Assembly (NCBI GenBank): GCA_903970165.1
Contig: CAJCHZ010000126.1
Location: 1 to 64,000 of the forward strand
Direction: 5' to 3'
From: Betaproteobacteria bacterium
GTDB lineage: Bacteria; Acidobacteriota; Terriglobia; Acidiferrales; UBA7541
DNA: 64,000 nt
Part shown: in pieces, positions 42,023 through 50,849 of the stretch
How the letters are laid out: the number at the start of each line of letters is the position of its first letter
Numbering within the stretch: the first letter of the stretch is position 1
The notes under the pieces: generated by a model
Database searches by the model: none
Told to the model about the DNA's origin: nothing
What the model saw: the letters and a program-made list of their open reading frames with translations, nothing else
Position numbers and translations under genes: made by a program

Positions 42023-42970
42023 ATGTCTTTGCTCTCAAAAATCATTTTCATTCTCGCGCTCGTGTTTTCGCTTACGGGGCTGCTTTCCCCTCCGGTGGCG
42101 CTTGCGGTTGGAATTGTCTTTGGATTGTGCTTCACGCATCCATACCCAGAGGCCACGCGAAGCCTTGCCAGAATCCTTTTGCAGGTGTGCGTCGTGGCGC
42201 TTGGCTTCGGGATGAATCTGCAGCAAGTGCTCAAGGCCGGCCGGAGCGGATTTGTTTATACGGCTCTGGGAATTTCGTTTGCGCTGCTGGCGGGCTTTGG
42301 CCTGGGAAAAATGTTGCAGGTGCGCGGCAACTCTTCGTTCTTGATTACCGCTGGCACAGCCATCTGTGGCGGCAGCGCGATTGCGGCGATTGGCCCAATC
42401 CTGCGGGCTGACGACGAAGAAATGGCAGTTTCGCTTGGCACGGTTTTTATTTTGAACTCCGTGGCGCTGCTTTTGTTTCCGCCGATTGGAGGAGCGCTGC
42501 ATCTTTCCCAATCGCAATTCGGTTTGTGGGCGGCGCTCGCGATTCACGATACGAGTTCCGTCGTAGGGGCTGCCGCAAAATACGGCCAGGAAGCGCTGGT
42601 CATAGGAGCTACCGTGAAACTTGCCCGCGCGTTGTGGATCGTTCCGCTGGCTTTGGCTACGGCGGCCATCCGAAAGAACAGAACGACGAGCGGCGACAAG
42701 TCGAGCATTTATATTCCGTGGTTCATCTTGTTTTTTTGCCTCGCGGCGGTTTTGAATACATACGTTCCCTGGATTCAGCGCGGGTCGCCGATGATTTTCG
42801 CGGGCGGCCGATGGGGGCTTGTCGCGACACTATTTTTGATTGGGACGGGGATTTCGCGCGCCACGTTGAAGGAAGTTGGCTGGCGGCCGCTGCTGCAGGG
42901 CATTCTGCTTTGGGCCGCTGTAGGGATTACTTCGCTGTACTTCATTCGAATTGGGCTGATCTCGTTCTAG
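42023..42970 (+). CDS. YeiH/UPF0324-family putative sulfate or sulfur-compound exporter
   Basis: Polytopic membrane protein of 315 residues with about 9-10 TM helices. Family hallmarks are GFGMNLQQVLKAGRSG, TAICGGSAIAAIGPILRADD and AALAIHDTSSVVGAAAKYG. The family is annotated as putative sulfate exporters, and a role in sulfur metabolism is inferred from relatives only. It sits behind the TlpA-like gene and may be co-transcribed with it, which would join a thiol enzyme with a sulfur-compound transporter. Confidence 0.93.
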   Translation: MSLLSKIIFILALVFSLTGLLSPPVALAVGIVFGLCFTHPYPEATRSLARILLQVCVVALGFGMNLQQVLKAGRSGFVYTALGISFALLAGFGLGKMLQVRGNSSFLITAGTAICGGSAIAAIGPILRADDEEMAVSLGTVFILNSVALLLFPPIGGALHLSQSQFGLWAALAIHDTSSVVGAAAKYGQEALVIGATVKLARALWIVPLALATAAIRKNRTTSGDKSSIYIPWFILFFCLAAVLNTYVPWIQRGSPMIFAGGRWGLVATLFLIGTGISRATLKEVGWRPLLQGILLWAAVGITSLYFIRIGLISF

Positions 42971-43045
42971 CCTGGTTCTGTGCTCCTCGGAACGAACCGC
43001 GAGCAGGAGAGGGCGCACGATTTGAGTGGAATGGGCTTCGCAAGA

Positions 43046-44398
43046 TTATTTCTTCAACAGGTCCATGACAGCGCAGGTCATGGCTTTTACTCCCGTTCGA
43101 ATGGCAGGGTCGGGGACGGGTGCAAATTCGCTGGAGTGCGGGCCTGGGAGCCGCGTGCCCTTCTCCTGGGCGTCTTTTAGCTTTAAGGGATCGGCGGCAC
43201 CTAGCCAAAACATGCTGATCGGAGGCTTGGGATCTTTCAGGGCGAACAGGCTGAAGTCTTCGCTGGCCATGATGGGTTCGCCAGGCAGGACATTTTCTTT
43301 TCCGAGGGCAAGTTCGAGAGACGCGCCTACGCGATTCGTGAGTGCAACATCGTTGATGGTGGCCGGGACGTGGTCTTTTGCGACTTCGATGAGGGGGGCG
43401 CGCTCGGCAGGTACGCCAGCGGCGGCGGCGATGCCGTTGCTGATGCGCGCGATGGCCGCGAGAACTTTTTCTCGCTGTTGCGGATTCATGGTTCGCACGG
43501 TGAGCTGCAAATGAGCGTCGTCGGGAATGATGTTGTGCTTTGTGCCGGCGTGGAAGGAACCGACGGTAACTACCGTTGGAAGTTGAGGATCCATTTCGCG
43601 GCTGACGATGGTTTGCAACGCTACGACGATCTCCGAGGCGATAACGATGGGATCTTTTGTCGCTTGCGGGGCGGCGCCGTGGCCTCCATAGCCACGCACG
43701 GTGATATCCACCGAATCGGCGCCAGCGAGCAGCGGTCCCGCATGCCAGGAAACTTTTCCGGCGGGGACGGCGGAGGAATCATGGAGCGCGAGAACATAGT
43801 CCGGTTTGGGAAATTTCGCGTAGAGGCCCGCGTCGAGCATGGCTTCGGCGCCGCCGACCGTTTCTTCCGCTGGCTGGCCGATCAAAACGACAGTACCGCT
43901 CCAGCGATCTTTGAGCTGTGCGAGCATGCTCGCGGTGCCGAGAAAGACCGTCATGTGCAGATCGTGGCCGCAGGCGTGCATCACGCCGACTTCAGCGCCT
44001 CCTTCGCGTTTTACTTTTACATGGCTAGCGTAGGGCAGGCCGGTGCTTTCAATGATCGGCAAGGCGTCCATGTCCGTGCGGACGTAAACAGTGGGCCCAG
44101 GACCGTTTTTCAGGAGCGCGACGACACCGTAGGCAACCAAATTCGGTTCAGCATACTGGCCGAAATGGTCGGTGACTTCGTAGCCGAGCCTTCTTAGTTC
44201 GCTGGCAATGAGCGCGGAAGTTTCCTTCTCTTGTGTGGAGAGTTCGGGATTTTCGTGGAGATGTTTATAAGTGGCGAGGAGAGCGGGAGCTTCCTGGTTG
44301 ATGCGTTGATCGAGGTCGTTTTGTGCTGTGAGGGGCGTGGAAAGGCAAAGAATCGCTGCCGTTGGCAGCAGACAGCGCCAGATGAATGGACTCAACAT
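43046..44398 (-). CDS. Exported M20-family amidohydrolase
   Basis: 450 residues of the M20D/amidohydrolase family. The ATG at 44398 has GGAGG 6 bases upstream and starts a signal peptide (about 1-25, CLLPTAAILCLSTPLTAQ). The metal-binding and catalytic segments are YVRTDMDALPIIESTGLPYA, GVMHACGHDLHMTVFLG and GQPAEETVGGAEAML; a lid domain (about 215-330) contains GYGGHGAAPQATKDPIVIAS. The family cleaves N-acyl or indole-conjugate amides; the substrate is unknown, but the signal peptide puts it in the periplasm, unusual for hippurate hydrolase-like enzymes. It diverges from the RidA gene. Confidence 0.93.
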   Translation of the reverse strand: MLSPFIWRCLLPTAAILCLSTPLTAQNDLDQRINQEAPALLATYKHLHENPELSTQEKETSALIASELRRLGYEVTDHFGQYAEPNLVAYGVVALLKNGPGPTVYVRTDMDALPIIESTGLPYASHVKVKREGGAEVGVMHACGHDLHMTVFLGTASMLAQLKDRWSGTVVLIGQPAEETVGGAEAMLDAGLYAKFPKPDYVLALHDSSAVPAGKVSWHAGPLLAGADSVDITVRGYGGHGAAPQATKDPIVIASEIVVALQTIVSREMDPQLPTVVTVGSFHAGTKHNIIPDDAHLQLTVRTMNPQQREKVLAAIARISNGIAAAAGVPAERAPLIEVAKDHVPATINDVALTNRVGASLELALGKENVLPGEPIMASEDFSLFALKDPKPPISMFWLGAADPLKLKDAQEKGTRLPGPHSSEFAPVPDPAIRTGVKAMTCAVMDLLKK

Positions 44399-44600
44399 TT
44401 TGGAACCTCCGAGAAGAAGCGGCATATTAGCACCCGCGGACGGCTTAGCTCGCACATTTCGTTCGCTTTTCGGGGCGGTTGACACATGCTGAAGCCTGTT
44501 CTAACGGGTGGCTTGCGAGATGGTGAGCTGGCGAGCTACACTCGCGCGCCGGAATCCGGCGGAGTTCACGGTAGCAAAGAAATTTCAATGGAGGCACGGC

Positions 44601-45071
44601 ATGAATCGTCGCGTAAGCTTTCTTGTTGTTGCTATGGTGGTGGCGGGAATCGTCAGCGTGAACGGAGCATTTTCGCAGCCCACGCCGCAAAGCGCGAGGA
44701 AGGTCTTCAATTCTCCCGACAAAACGGTGCAGGCCCCTTTCAGCGACGGGATACTCGCCGGGAATACGCTCTATCTTGCGGGGAGAATCGGATTGGATCC
44801 GAAGACCGGTCAGCCGCCGGCAGCGATCGAGGAGGAGATCAAGCTGATGCTGGACAGCTTGAAAGGAACCCTCACGCAAGCGGGGATGACCATGGATGAC
44901 CTCGTATACGTTCAAATTGCGTGCACCGACTTAACGCTTTTCGACAAATTCAATCCCATCTATAAGTCTTACTTCACAACGAAAGACTATCCGGCGCGGG
45001 AATTTATCGGGGCGGCGTCGCTTCTGCGCGGCGGGCATTTCGAGCTGCAGGCGATTGCCGTCAAACACTAG
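44601..45071 (+). CDS. Exported RidA/YjgF-family protein
   Basis: 156 residues. The RidA fold (about 32-155) has APFSDGILAGNTLYLAGRIG, TLTQAGMTMDDLVYVQIAC and the C-terminal arginine region PAREFIGAASLLRGGHFELQ. Cytoplasmic RidA deaminates reactive enamine/imine intermediates such as 2-aminoacrylate. Here a convincing signal peptide (about 1-26, VSFLVVAMVVAGIVSVNGAF) precedes the domain, which would export it. The ATG at 44601 has GGAGG upstream; earlier in-frame codons lack such a site and would break up the signal peptide. It lies beside a TetR gene. Confidence 0.88.
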   Translation: MNRRVSFLVVAMVVAGIVSVNGAFSQPTPQSARKVFNSPDKTVQAPFSDGILAGNTLYLAGRIGLDPKTGQPPAAIEEEIKLMLDSLKGTLTQAGMTMDDLVYVQIACTDLTLFDKFNPIYKSYFTTKDYPAREFIGAASLLRGGHFELQAIAVKH

Positions 45072-45129
45072 GGAGGTGATGCGTGGGCAGGCCGCGCTGC
45101 GCCATGCCGGGCTGGATGGAATGCTGGAC

Positions 45130-45172
45130 TTGACACTCCGCGGGTTGTAGAGCACACTTAACAGTGTTAAGT
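45130..45172 (+). promoter_or_regulatory. TetR promoter with perfect 17-bp operator palindrome
   Basis: TTGACA (45130-45135), 17 bases, then CACACT (45153-45158). A perfect palindrome, ACTTAACAGTGTTAAGT (45156-45172), overlaps the -10 and the start of transcription, the usual position for self-repression by a TetR protein. A related sequence lies beyond the gene at 45826-45836. Confidence 0.75.
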
Positions 45173-45191
45173 TAATGAGCTTACCGAAATC

Positions 45192-45803
45192 GTGGGCGTA
45201 AAAGAGCGCAAAGAGCGGCAAAAGAAATTTTTGCGGCAGGAGATCCTGGATGCCGCCAGCGAGCTCTTTGTGCGAGATGGCTACGAAAATGTGTCCATGC
45301 GCAGGATTGCGGACAAGATCGAATACTCTCCGACGACGATTTACCTCTACTTCAAAGACAAGGGCGAGCTGCTGGAACAGCTTTGTAAGGAAATGTTTGG
45401 ACGGCTGGTGCAGCGGCTGAGCAAAATCATGGAGCAGCCCGGCGATCCCGTCGAGCGGCTTCGCCGCGGACTGCTGACCTACATACACTTTGGGCTCGAA
45501 AACCCGCATCATTACAGGGCGACATTCATGATGGTTCTGCCGGAAGACTTCGACGAAAAAAAGATGCACCAGGAAGATTCGCCGGGGATGCAAGCTTATG
45601 CTTTCCTGACGCGCGGTCTGGAAGATTGCGTCCAAGCCGGAAAGATGCCGCCCTTGAATGTGGAGCTGGCAGCCCAGACGCTATGGGCGGGCGTGCATGG
45701 AATCACATCCCTATTGATTACCGACCGTGATTTTCCCTGGGTCGGGCGGGAGAAAGTGATTCATTCCACGGTAGATACGCTGGTGGCGGGGCTGGAAGCG
45801 TAG
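45192..45803 (+). CDS. TetR/AcrR-family repressor
   Basis: 203 residues. The N-terminal HTH (about 16-62) reads RQEILDAASELFVRDGYENV and SMRRIADKIEYSPTTIYLYF. The C-terminal ligand domain (about 75-200) contains HYRATFMMVLPEDFDEKKMH and a WAGVHGI segment like the WHG type. The start is GTG at 45192. A perfect palindrome overlaps the promoter 20-36 bases before the start codon and a related site lies 22 bases behind the stop, in front of a TolC/EmrA/EmrB operon, so it probably represses itself and that exporter, released by a substrate of the pump. Confidence 0.94.
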   Translation: MGVKERKERQKKFLRQEILDAASELFVRDGYENVSMRRIADKIEYSPTTIYLYFKDKGELLEQLCKEMFGRLVQRLSKIMEQPGDPVERLRRGLLTYIHFGLENPHHYRATFMMVLPEDFDEKKMHQEDSPGMQAYAFLTRGLEDCVQAGKMPPLNVELAAQTLWAGVHGITSLLITDRDFPWVGREKVIHSTVDTLVAGLEA

Positions 45804-45824
45804 AGAAATTTTTTTTGGCCGGAG

Positions 45825-45843
45825 ATTAACACTGTTCATTAAA
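45825..45843. promoter_or_regulatory. Second TetR operator-like site, upstream of the exporter operon
   Basis: The core TTAACACTGTT (45826-45836) differs from the core of the TetR promoter palindrome by one base in the centre, and CATTAA follows. It lies 22 bases after the TetR stop codon and about 277 bases before the exporter genes. It is probably a binding site for the same repressor. Confidence 0.55.
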
Positions 45844-45933
45844 CGAGCGGTGTAACTTTTTTCGCGAGTTGTTCGTAGGACCAGATGGAGGGGCTACGGA
45901 CCGCCTGAAAAGAGTCCATGGACGAATGACCGT

Positions 45934-45977
45934 ATATGGGCTTCGCGTTTTGTCTCTGAATGGTCAATTGCCCATAT
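45934..45977. repeat. Inverted repeat ATATGGGC / GCCCATAT in the exporter leader
   Basis: Two perfect 8-base arms (45934-45941 and 45970-45977) are separated by 28 bases. They could form a hairpin in the leader transcript or bind a dimeric protein. No T-tract follows, so termination is not supported. A CATG-rich stretch occurs just behind. Confidence 0.4.
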
Positions 45978-46026
45978 GAGGGCACTCATGTTCCACCTCA
46001 CTTTCGGGCATGCGTGATGCAAAACT

Positions 46027-46054
46027 TTGAAAATGAACAGGTTATTCGTTAACG
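46027..46054 (+). promoter_or_regulatory. Candidate promoter with partial TetR-site similarity for the exporter operon
   Basis: TTGAAA (46027-46032), 16 bases, then TTAACG (46049-46054). The intervening ATGAACAGGTTATTCGTT shares ATGAACAG and GTTA with the reverse of the site at 45825. It is weak and assigned by position, 59 bases before the first gene. Confidence 0.3.
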
Positions 46055-46112
46055 AGGCCAATCATCAAATGGAGAGCGTCATGCAAGTGTAACGGCCAGC
46101 AGGACGGTCACG

Positions 46113-47771
46113 ATGCTTAGAATCACAACGGAAAAGAAGCGTGGTAAGACCACCCTGAGTGTAGAGGGAAAGCTGGCTGGCCCTTGGGTGGCGGCTTTGG
46201 AGCAGTGCTGGCGCGAGCGAACGGCGGAGGAAAAATTCAGCGTGGATCTGTGCGGGGTTAGCTTCATCGATGCGGCAGGCAAAGCGTTGCTGAAGGAAAT
46301 CCATCAGCAGGGCGGAAAGTTGATTGCCGAAGGATGCCTCAACCAGGCGATCGTCGAGGAAATTGCCGGGCCGGAAGGAACACATAAAACGGGGTGCGGC
46401 GGCCGGAAAAAGGGTTCGCACATTATTTTTTATTTGGCGTTTTTCAGCCTGCTGGTGACGCCAGCGGCTTTGTGCGCGCAAGGGACCACGAAGCCAAGCG
46501 ATTTGCCCGCGAATGCACCGACGGGAGTTCTGCGATTGACGCTCGATCAAGCGGTGAGCTTGGCGCTGAAACAGAACACGACAGCGCAGATCGCAGTTTT
46601 GACGGCGGCGGAAAGTGTTCAGGACAGGAACACAGCGCGGGCGGCACTGCTGCCACAGGGTAGCTTGAGTGTTTCCGACAACGTGGAGCGAATCAACCTC
46701 GCTGCGTTTCTTGGCAAGCCAATCCCGGGTTTCTCCGAACATATCGGTCCGTTCCAGGTTTTCTCCGCCGGACCAACCTTTAGCGCACCGGTCTTTGATT
46801 TGACTCTATTCCGGCGGTATCAGGCGGCGCGCGAGACGGCTAACGCCAGCAAAGCCGACAGTCTTTCGGCGCGCGAGCAGGTGATTCTGCTGGTGGTGTC
46901 GCAATACATCGGAACACTGCGCGCTGTGGCGAGCGTGCAGGCGTCTCAATCGCGAGTCGAGCTGGCGCAGGCGCTGTATGACCAGGCCGCGGACCTGCAG
47001 AAGGAAGGCGTTGGCACGGGAATCGACACGCTGCGAGCGAACGTGGAGCTGCAGAATGAAAAACAGACGCTGCTCCAGGCAGAAGATGACAGGGAGACTT
47101 CGCTCTACGGGTTGAGCCGGTTGCTGAATCTTGACCCGCGCCAGAGCATCGAATTGGCCGACTCGCTGGGTTTTTTCGATACACCGCAACCGGACGTTAT
47201 CTGGAGCATCGATTCGGCGCTAAAGGAGCGGCAAGAATGGAAGTCGCTTCAGGAACAGATCAAATCGGCTGGTCTGGAAAAGAAAGCGTCGCAGGAATCG
47301 CGGCTTCCGAAGCTGGATTTTAACGGGAACTGGGCCTACGAAGGCGCTTCAGGAACATCGGGCATCCCGACTTACAATTATGGCGCGAACGTGAGCGTCC
47401 CGATTTTTACTGGCGGGCGAATCCACGCGGAAATCGTGAAGGCGGACCTTGAGATTCGAAAGTTGGAGCAGCAGCGCGACGACTTGAGAAATCAAATCGC
47501 GCTGGACGTAAAGACGGCGCTGATCAATCTCGATTCGGCGCGCAACCAGGTGCAAGTGGCCAATCTGGGAGTGCAACTTTCGAAGGAGGAAGTGGATCAG
47601 GCGCGGGACCGCTTCAAGGCCGGGGTGGCCAACAACATCGAAGTGATTCAGGCGCAGGATTCGTTGGCGCGCGCGAACGACAATCAGATTGCGGCGCTGT
47701 ATCGGTTTAATCAGGCGCGAGCGGACTATGCGCGCTCGATTGGACAGATGGAAAAGATTTACTCGAAGTGA
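46113..47771 (+). CDS. STAS domain fused to a TolC-family outer-membrane efflux protein
   Basis: 552 residues in one frame. Residues 1-88 form a STAS-like (anti-sigma-antagonist type) domain: KTTLSVEGKLAGPWVAALEQ, SVDLCGVSFIDAAGKALLKE. It is followed at about 98-123 by what looks like a complete Sec signal peptide (RKKGSHIIFYLAFFSLLVTP, cleavage near CAQ). Residues 135-550 are a TolC-type channel with two OEP repeats (LTLDQAVSLALKQNTTAQIA; later YNYGANVSVPIFTGGRI). No ATG, GTG or TTG occurs in frame between codon 71 and the signal segment, so separate translation of the channel would need an unusual start. It is the first gene of an operon with EmrA- and EmrB-like proteins and is the outer-membrane duct of that pump. 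Confidence 0.85.
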   Translation: MLRITTEKKRGKTTLSVEGKLAGPWVAALEQCWRERTAEEKFSVDLCGVSFIDAAGKALLKEIHQQGGKLIAEGCLNQAIVEEIAGPEGTHKTGCGGRKKGSHIIFYLAFFSLLVTPAALCAQGTTKPSDLPANAPTGVLRLTLDQAVSLALKQNTTAQIAVLTAAESVQDRNTARAALLPQGSLSVSDNVERINLAAFLGKPIPGFSEHIGPFQVFSAGPTFSAPVFDLTLFRRYQAARETANASKADSLSAREQVILLVVSQYIGTLRAVASVQASQSRVELAQALYDQAADLQKEGVGTGIDTLRANVELQNEKQTLLQAEDDRETSLYGLSRLLNLDPRQSIELADSLGFFDTPQPDVIWSIDSALKERQEWKSLQEQIKSAGLEKKASQESRLPKLDFNGNWAYEGASGTSGIPTYNYGANVSVPIFTGGRIHAEIVKADLEIRKLEQQRDDLRNQIALDVKTALINLDSARNQVQVANLGVQLSKEEVDQARDRFKAGVANNIEVIQAQDSLARANDNQIAALYRFNQARADYARSIGQMEKIYSK

Positions 47772-47777
47772 GGGGAC

Positions 47778-49082
47778 ATGAGCATTGAAATCGAAGTAGG
47801 GCTGGAAAACGCTACGAAGGTAAGACCGCTCATCAATGAGCCAGTCGAAGTCGAAAAAGAAGCACCCAAAGGGCTGGCAAATCCGAAGATGCAGCGGCTT
47901 GCGATTGTTGGCGGCGTGGTACTGATCGCCGCGGTCGCCGGACTTTTTCTCTATTACGGGGACCGCGAAAGTACGGACGACGCTCAGGTTGACGGGCACA
48001 TCACTCCCATTGCTTCGAAAATTTACGGCCGTGTGGCCCAGGTGCTGGTGGACGACAACCAGCCCGTAAAAGCGGGTCAAACGCTGGTGAAGATTGATGA
48101 CGGCGATTACCAAGCGGCGCTGGAACAGGCGAAGGCAGCGGTAGCGTTGGCGGAAAGCGAAGCCAAGTCGGCCGGAGTGGACGTGCCGCGAACGGCCCAG
48201 AATACGGCAAGCGGAACCTCCAGCGCGGACGCTCAGCTGTTGGGCGCACAGGCGGATCTGGCGCGGGCGCAAGCAACCTACGAGCAAGCGCAAACGGCGG
48301 ATTTGGCATTCGCGAAGGCCAACGTGGACAAGAGCATTGCGAACGCCGCGCTGGCGAAAGCGGATTTGGCGCGTTACACACCCCTTGTGCAAAAAGGCGA
48401 AATCTCGCAGCAACAGTGGGACGCAGCGAAGGCCAATGCGGACGCGACGGCGAGCGCCTTGAAGGCCGACCAGGAAAAATTGTCACAAGCGCAGCGCAAT
48501 GTCGAAGTCGTAAAGGCGCAGCTCGATGCGGCCAAGGCGCGGGTTCTACAAATGCAAGCGATGGTCGAGAGCGCGAAGGCGGACACGAAGCAGGTAGGGA
48601 TGCGCACTGCAGACGCGGAAGCAAAGGTCGCGAAAGTGGCGCAAGCGCGAGCGGCGCTCGATGCGGCGCAGCTCAATGTGAGCTATACGAACGTGGTTGC
48701 CCCAATTGACGGCGTGGCCACGCACAAGCAGGTCGAGCCGGGGCAGATTGTGCAAGCGGGACAGGGATTGCTGGTCGTGGTGCCGCTGCAGGGTGTTTGG
48801 GTCACGGCAAACTTCAAAGAAACGCAGCTGAAAAACATGAAGGCTGGGCAAGAAGCGGAAGTCAAAGTGGACACCTACGGACGCACTTTCAAAGGGCACG
48901 TCGATTCCATCGCTGGAGCGACGGGTGCCGTGCTGAGCCTGCTGCCGCCGGAAAATGCCACCGGGAATTACGTGAAGGTCGTGCAGCGCATTCCCGTGAA
49001 AATCGTCCTCGATAAGGATTCAGTTGGCACGTACGTGCTGCGGCCTGGGATGAATGTGGATGCGACGGTGATTACGAAGTAG
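47778..49082 (+). CDS. EmrA/HlyD-type membrane fusion protein
   Basis: 434 residues. One TM anchor (about 38-56, LAIVGGVVLIAAVAGLFLYY) is followed by YGDRESTDDAQVDGHITPIA, the EmrA signature, a lipoyl half (about 75-100), a long alpha-helical hairpin rich in Ala, Gln and Lys (about 105-300) and the second lipoyl half with VVAPIDGVATHKQVEPGQIV. It links the EmrB-like transporter to the TolC channel. It starts 6 bases after the channel gene. The hairpin is long, as in MFP partners of TolC. Confidence 0.94.
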   Translation: MSIEIEVGLENATKVRPLINEPVEVEKEAPKGLANPKMQRLAIVGGVVLIAAVAGLFLYYGDRESTDDAQVDGHITPIASKIYGRVAQVLVDDNQPVKAGQTLVKIDDGDYQAALEQAKAAVALAESEAKSAGVDVPRTAQNTASGTSSADAQLLGAQADLARAQATYEQAQTADLAFAKANVDKSIANAALAKADLARYTPLVQKGEISQQQWDAAKANADATASALKADQEKLSQAQRNVEVVKAQLDAAKARVLQMQAMVESAKADTKQVGMRTADAEAKVAKVAQARAALDAAQLNVSYTNVVAPIDGVATHKQVEPGQIVQAGQGLLVVVPLQGVWVTANFKETQLKNMKAGQEAEVKVDTYGRTFKGHVDSIAGATGAVLSLLPPENATGNYVKVVQRIPVKIVLDKDSVGTYVLRPGMNVDATVITK

Positions 49083-49193
49083 GGCGGCAGGATTGTTCGC
49101 GAAAAAATTGGCGACAGGCTGGAATAAAGAAAAGATTTGGCGCAGTTCAACGTAGTAGTTGGTAGAGGTTGCACAGCAAGAGTTGGACGGATC

Positions 49194-50783
49194 ATGCGGA
49201 ACAGACTACTCGCCAAATTGAGAACGGCAGACGGGTCGATCAACCCCTGGGTAATTGCCGTGACGGTGACCTTGGCGACGTTTATGGAAGTGCTGGACAC
49301 CTCCATCGCCAACGTGGCGCTGCCGCACATTTCGGGGAATCTTTCGGCCGGCGCGGATGAATCCACCTGGGTGCTTACTTCGTATTTGGTTTCAAACGCG
49401 ATCGTGCTGCCGCTTTCCGGATGGTTTTCGGGGCTGATCGGGCGGAAGCGTTTTTACATGACTTGCGTGGCGATTTTCACGGTCAGTTCGTTTTTGTGCG
49501 GGCTGGCGCCGAGCCTCGGCGTGCTGGTGCTTTTCCGGGTTCTGCAAGGTGTGGGGGGCGGCGGATTGCAGCCCAGCGAGCAGGCCATTCTGAACGACAC
49601 GTTCCCCCTGTCAAAACGAGGTATGGCATTCGCGGTTTACGGAATCGCGGTTGTGGTGGCGCCAACGATCGGGCCTTGGCTGGGTGGATGGATTACCGAC
49701 AATTTTTCCTGGCGCTGGATTTTTTACATCAACGTGCCGGTCGGAATCATTTCCTTGATGCTGACGTCGTTTTTGGTTTCCGATCCGCCACACATGAAGC
49801 GGGCAAGCGTCAAGAGCGGATTCCGGATCGATTACATCGGAATCGGGTTAATCAGTCTCGGACTGGGAAGCATGCAGATCATTCTAGACAAAGGACAGCG
49901 CGATGACTGGCTGGCATCAGGCTTTATCCGCGTTTTCTTCGTCCTGATGCTGATCGGAATCGCCGCGGGAATCATTTGGGAGCTTCGGCAGAAAGAGCCG
50001 GTTGTTGATTTGAAGATGCTCAAAGACCGCAACTTCGCGATATCCACGGTGGCGATGTTTTTCCTGGGCTTCGTGCTCTATTCGAGCACCGTGCTGATTC
50101 CACAGTTCTTGCAGGAGATGCTGGGCTACACGGCCGAGCTTGCTGGGATGGCGCTGTCCCCGGGCGGCGCGGTGATTATGTTGATGATGCCCGTCGTCGG
50201 AATCCTGGTCTCGAAGCTGGACACGCGAATTCTCGTCGCTTTTGGCTGTCTGGTGTCCTCCATTGCTCTGTTCTGGATGGCTGGGTGGGATTTGCAGCTC
50301 GATTACAGCCATGCAGTGCGGGCGCGCATGCTCCAGAGCTTCGGGCTGGCGTTTTTGTTCATCCCGATCAACGTCGCGGCGTTTGCGTATGTGCCAAAAG
50401 AAAAGACCAACATGGGCACGGGGATCATCAATCTCGCGCGAAATGTCGGAGCCAGTGTGGGCATCGCCACGGTGACCACGATGCTCGAACGGAGAACGCA
50501 AGCGCACCAATTGCGGCTGATTGAGACCGTGAATAATATGAATCCCGCGCTGTCGACGATGACCAACGGCAACACGGCGCGTCTAATCTCTTACGGGTCA
50601 AACTCTTCGCATGCGGCCCAGCAGGCGAAGGGTATGGTCTACCACGTAGTGCAGAACCAGTCGGCGATGCTCGCCTTCGTCGACAACTTCAAGATGCTGG
50701 GCGTGGTTTTTCTCGCGGTTATTCCGGTTTTATTGCTGATGAAGAAACCGAAAGCGCCTACCGGAGGAGTTCCGGTGCACTAA
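49194..50783 (+). CDS. EmrB-type DHA2 major facilitator drug exporter
   Basis: Proton-driven exporter of 529 residues with about 14 TM helices. Motifs are VTLATFMEVLDTSIANVALP (motif D1), SNAIVLPLSGWFSGLIGRKR (motif A) and LFRVLQGVGGGGLQPSEQAI. The ATG at 49194 is preceded by GGACGG. It completes the TolC-EmrA-EmrB type operon controlled by the TetR regulator. The substrate is unknown; toxic hydrophobic compounds are typical. Confidence 0.95.
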   Translation: MRNRLLAKLRTADGSINPWVIAVTVTLATFMEVLDTSIANVALPHISGNLSAGADESTWVLTSYLVSNAIVLPLSGWFSGLIGRKRFYMTCVAIFTVSSFLCGLAPSLGVLVLFRVLQGVGGGGLQPSEQAILNDTFPLSKRGMAFAVYGIAVVVAPTIGPWLGGWITDNFSWRWIFYINVPVGIISLMLTSFLVSDPPHMKRASVKSGFRIDYIGIGLISLGLGSMQIILDKGQRDDWLASGFIRVFFVLMLIGIAAGIIWELRQKEPVVDLKMLKDRNFAISTVAMFFLGFVLYSSTVLIPQFLQEMLGYTAELAGMALSPGGAVIMLMMPVVGILVSKLDTRILVAFGCLVSSIALFWMAGWDLQLDYSHAVRARMLQSFGLAFLFIPINVAAFAYVPKEKTNMGTGIINLARNVGASVGIATVTTMLERRTQAHQLRLIETVNNMNPALSTMTNGNTARLISYGSNSSHAAQQAKGMVYHVVQNQSAMLAFVDNFKMLGVVFLAVIPVLLLMKKPKAPTGGVPVH

Positions 50784-50849
50784 TGCGCGCGGGTGTGCCT
50801 GCATTCGCCGGAAAGGGAACAAAAAGTTTTTTGTAATCAAGGGGGGACG

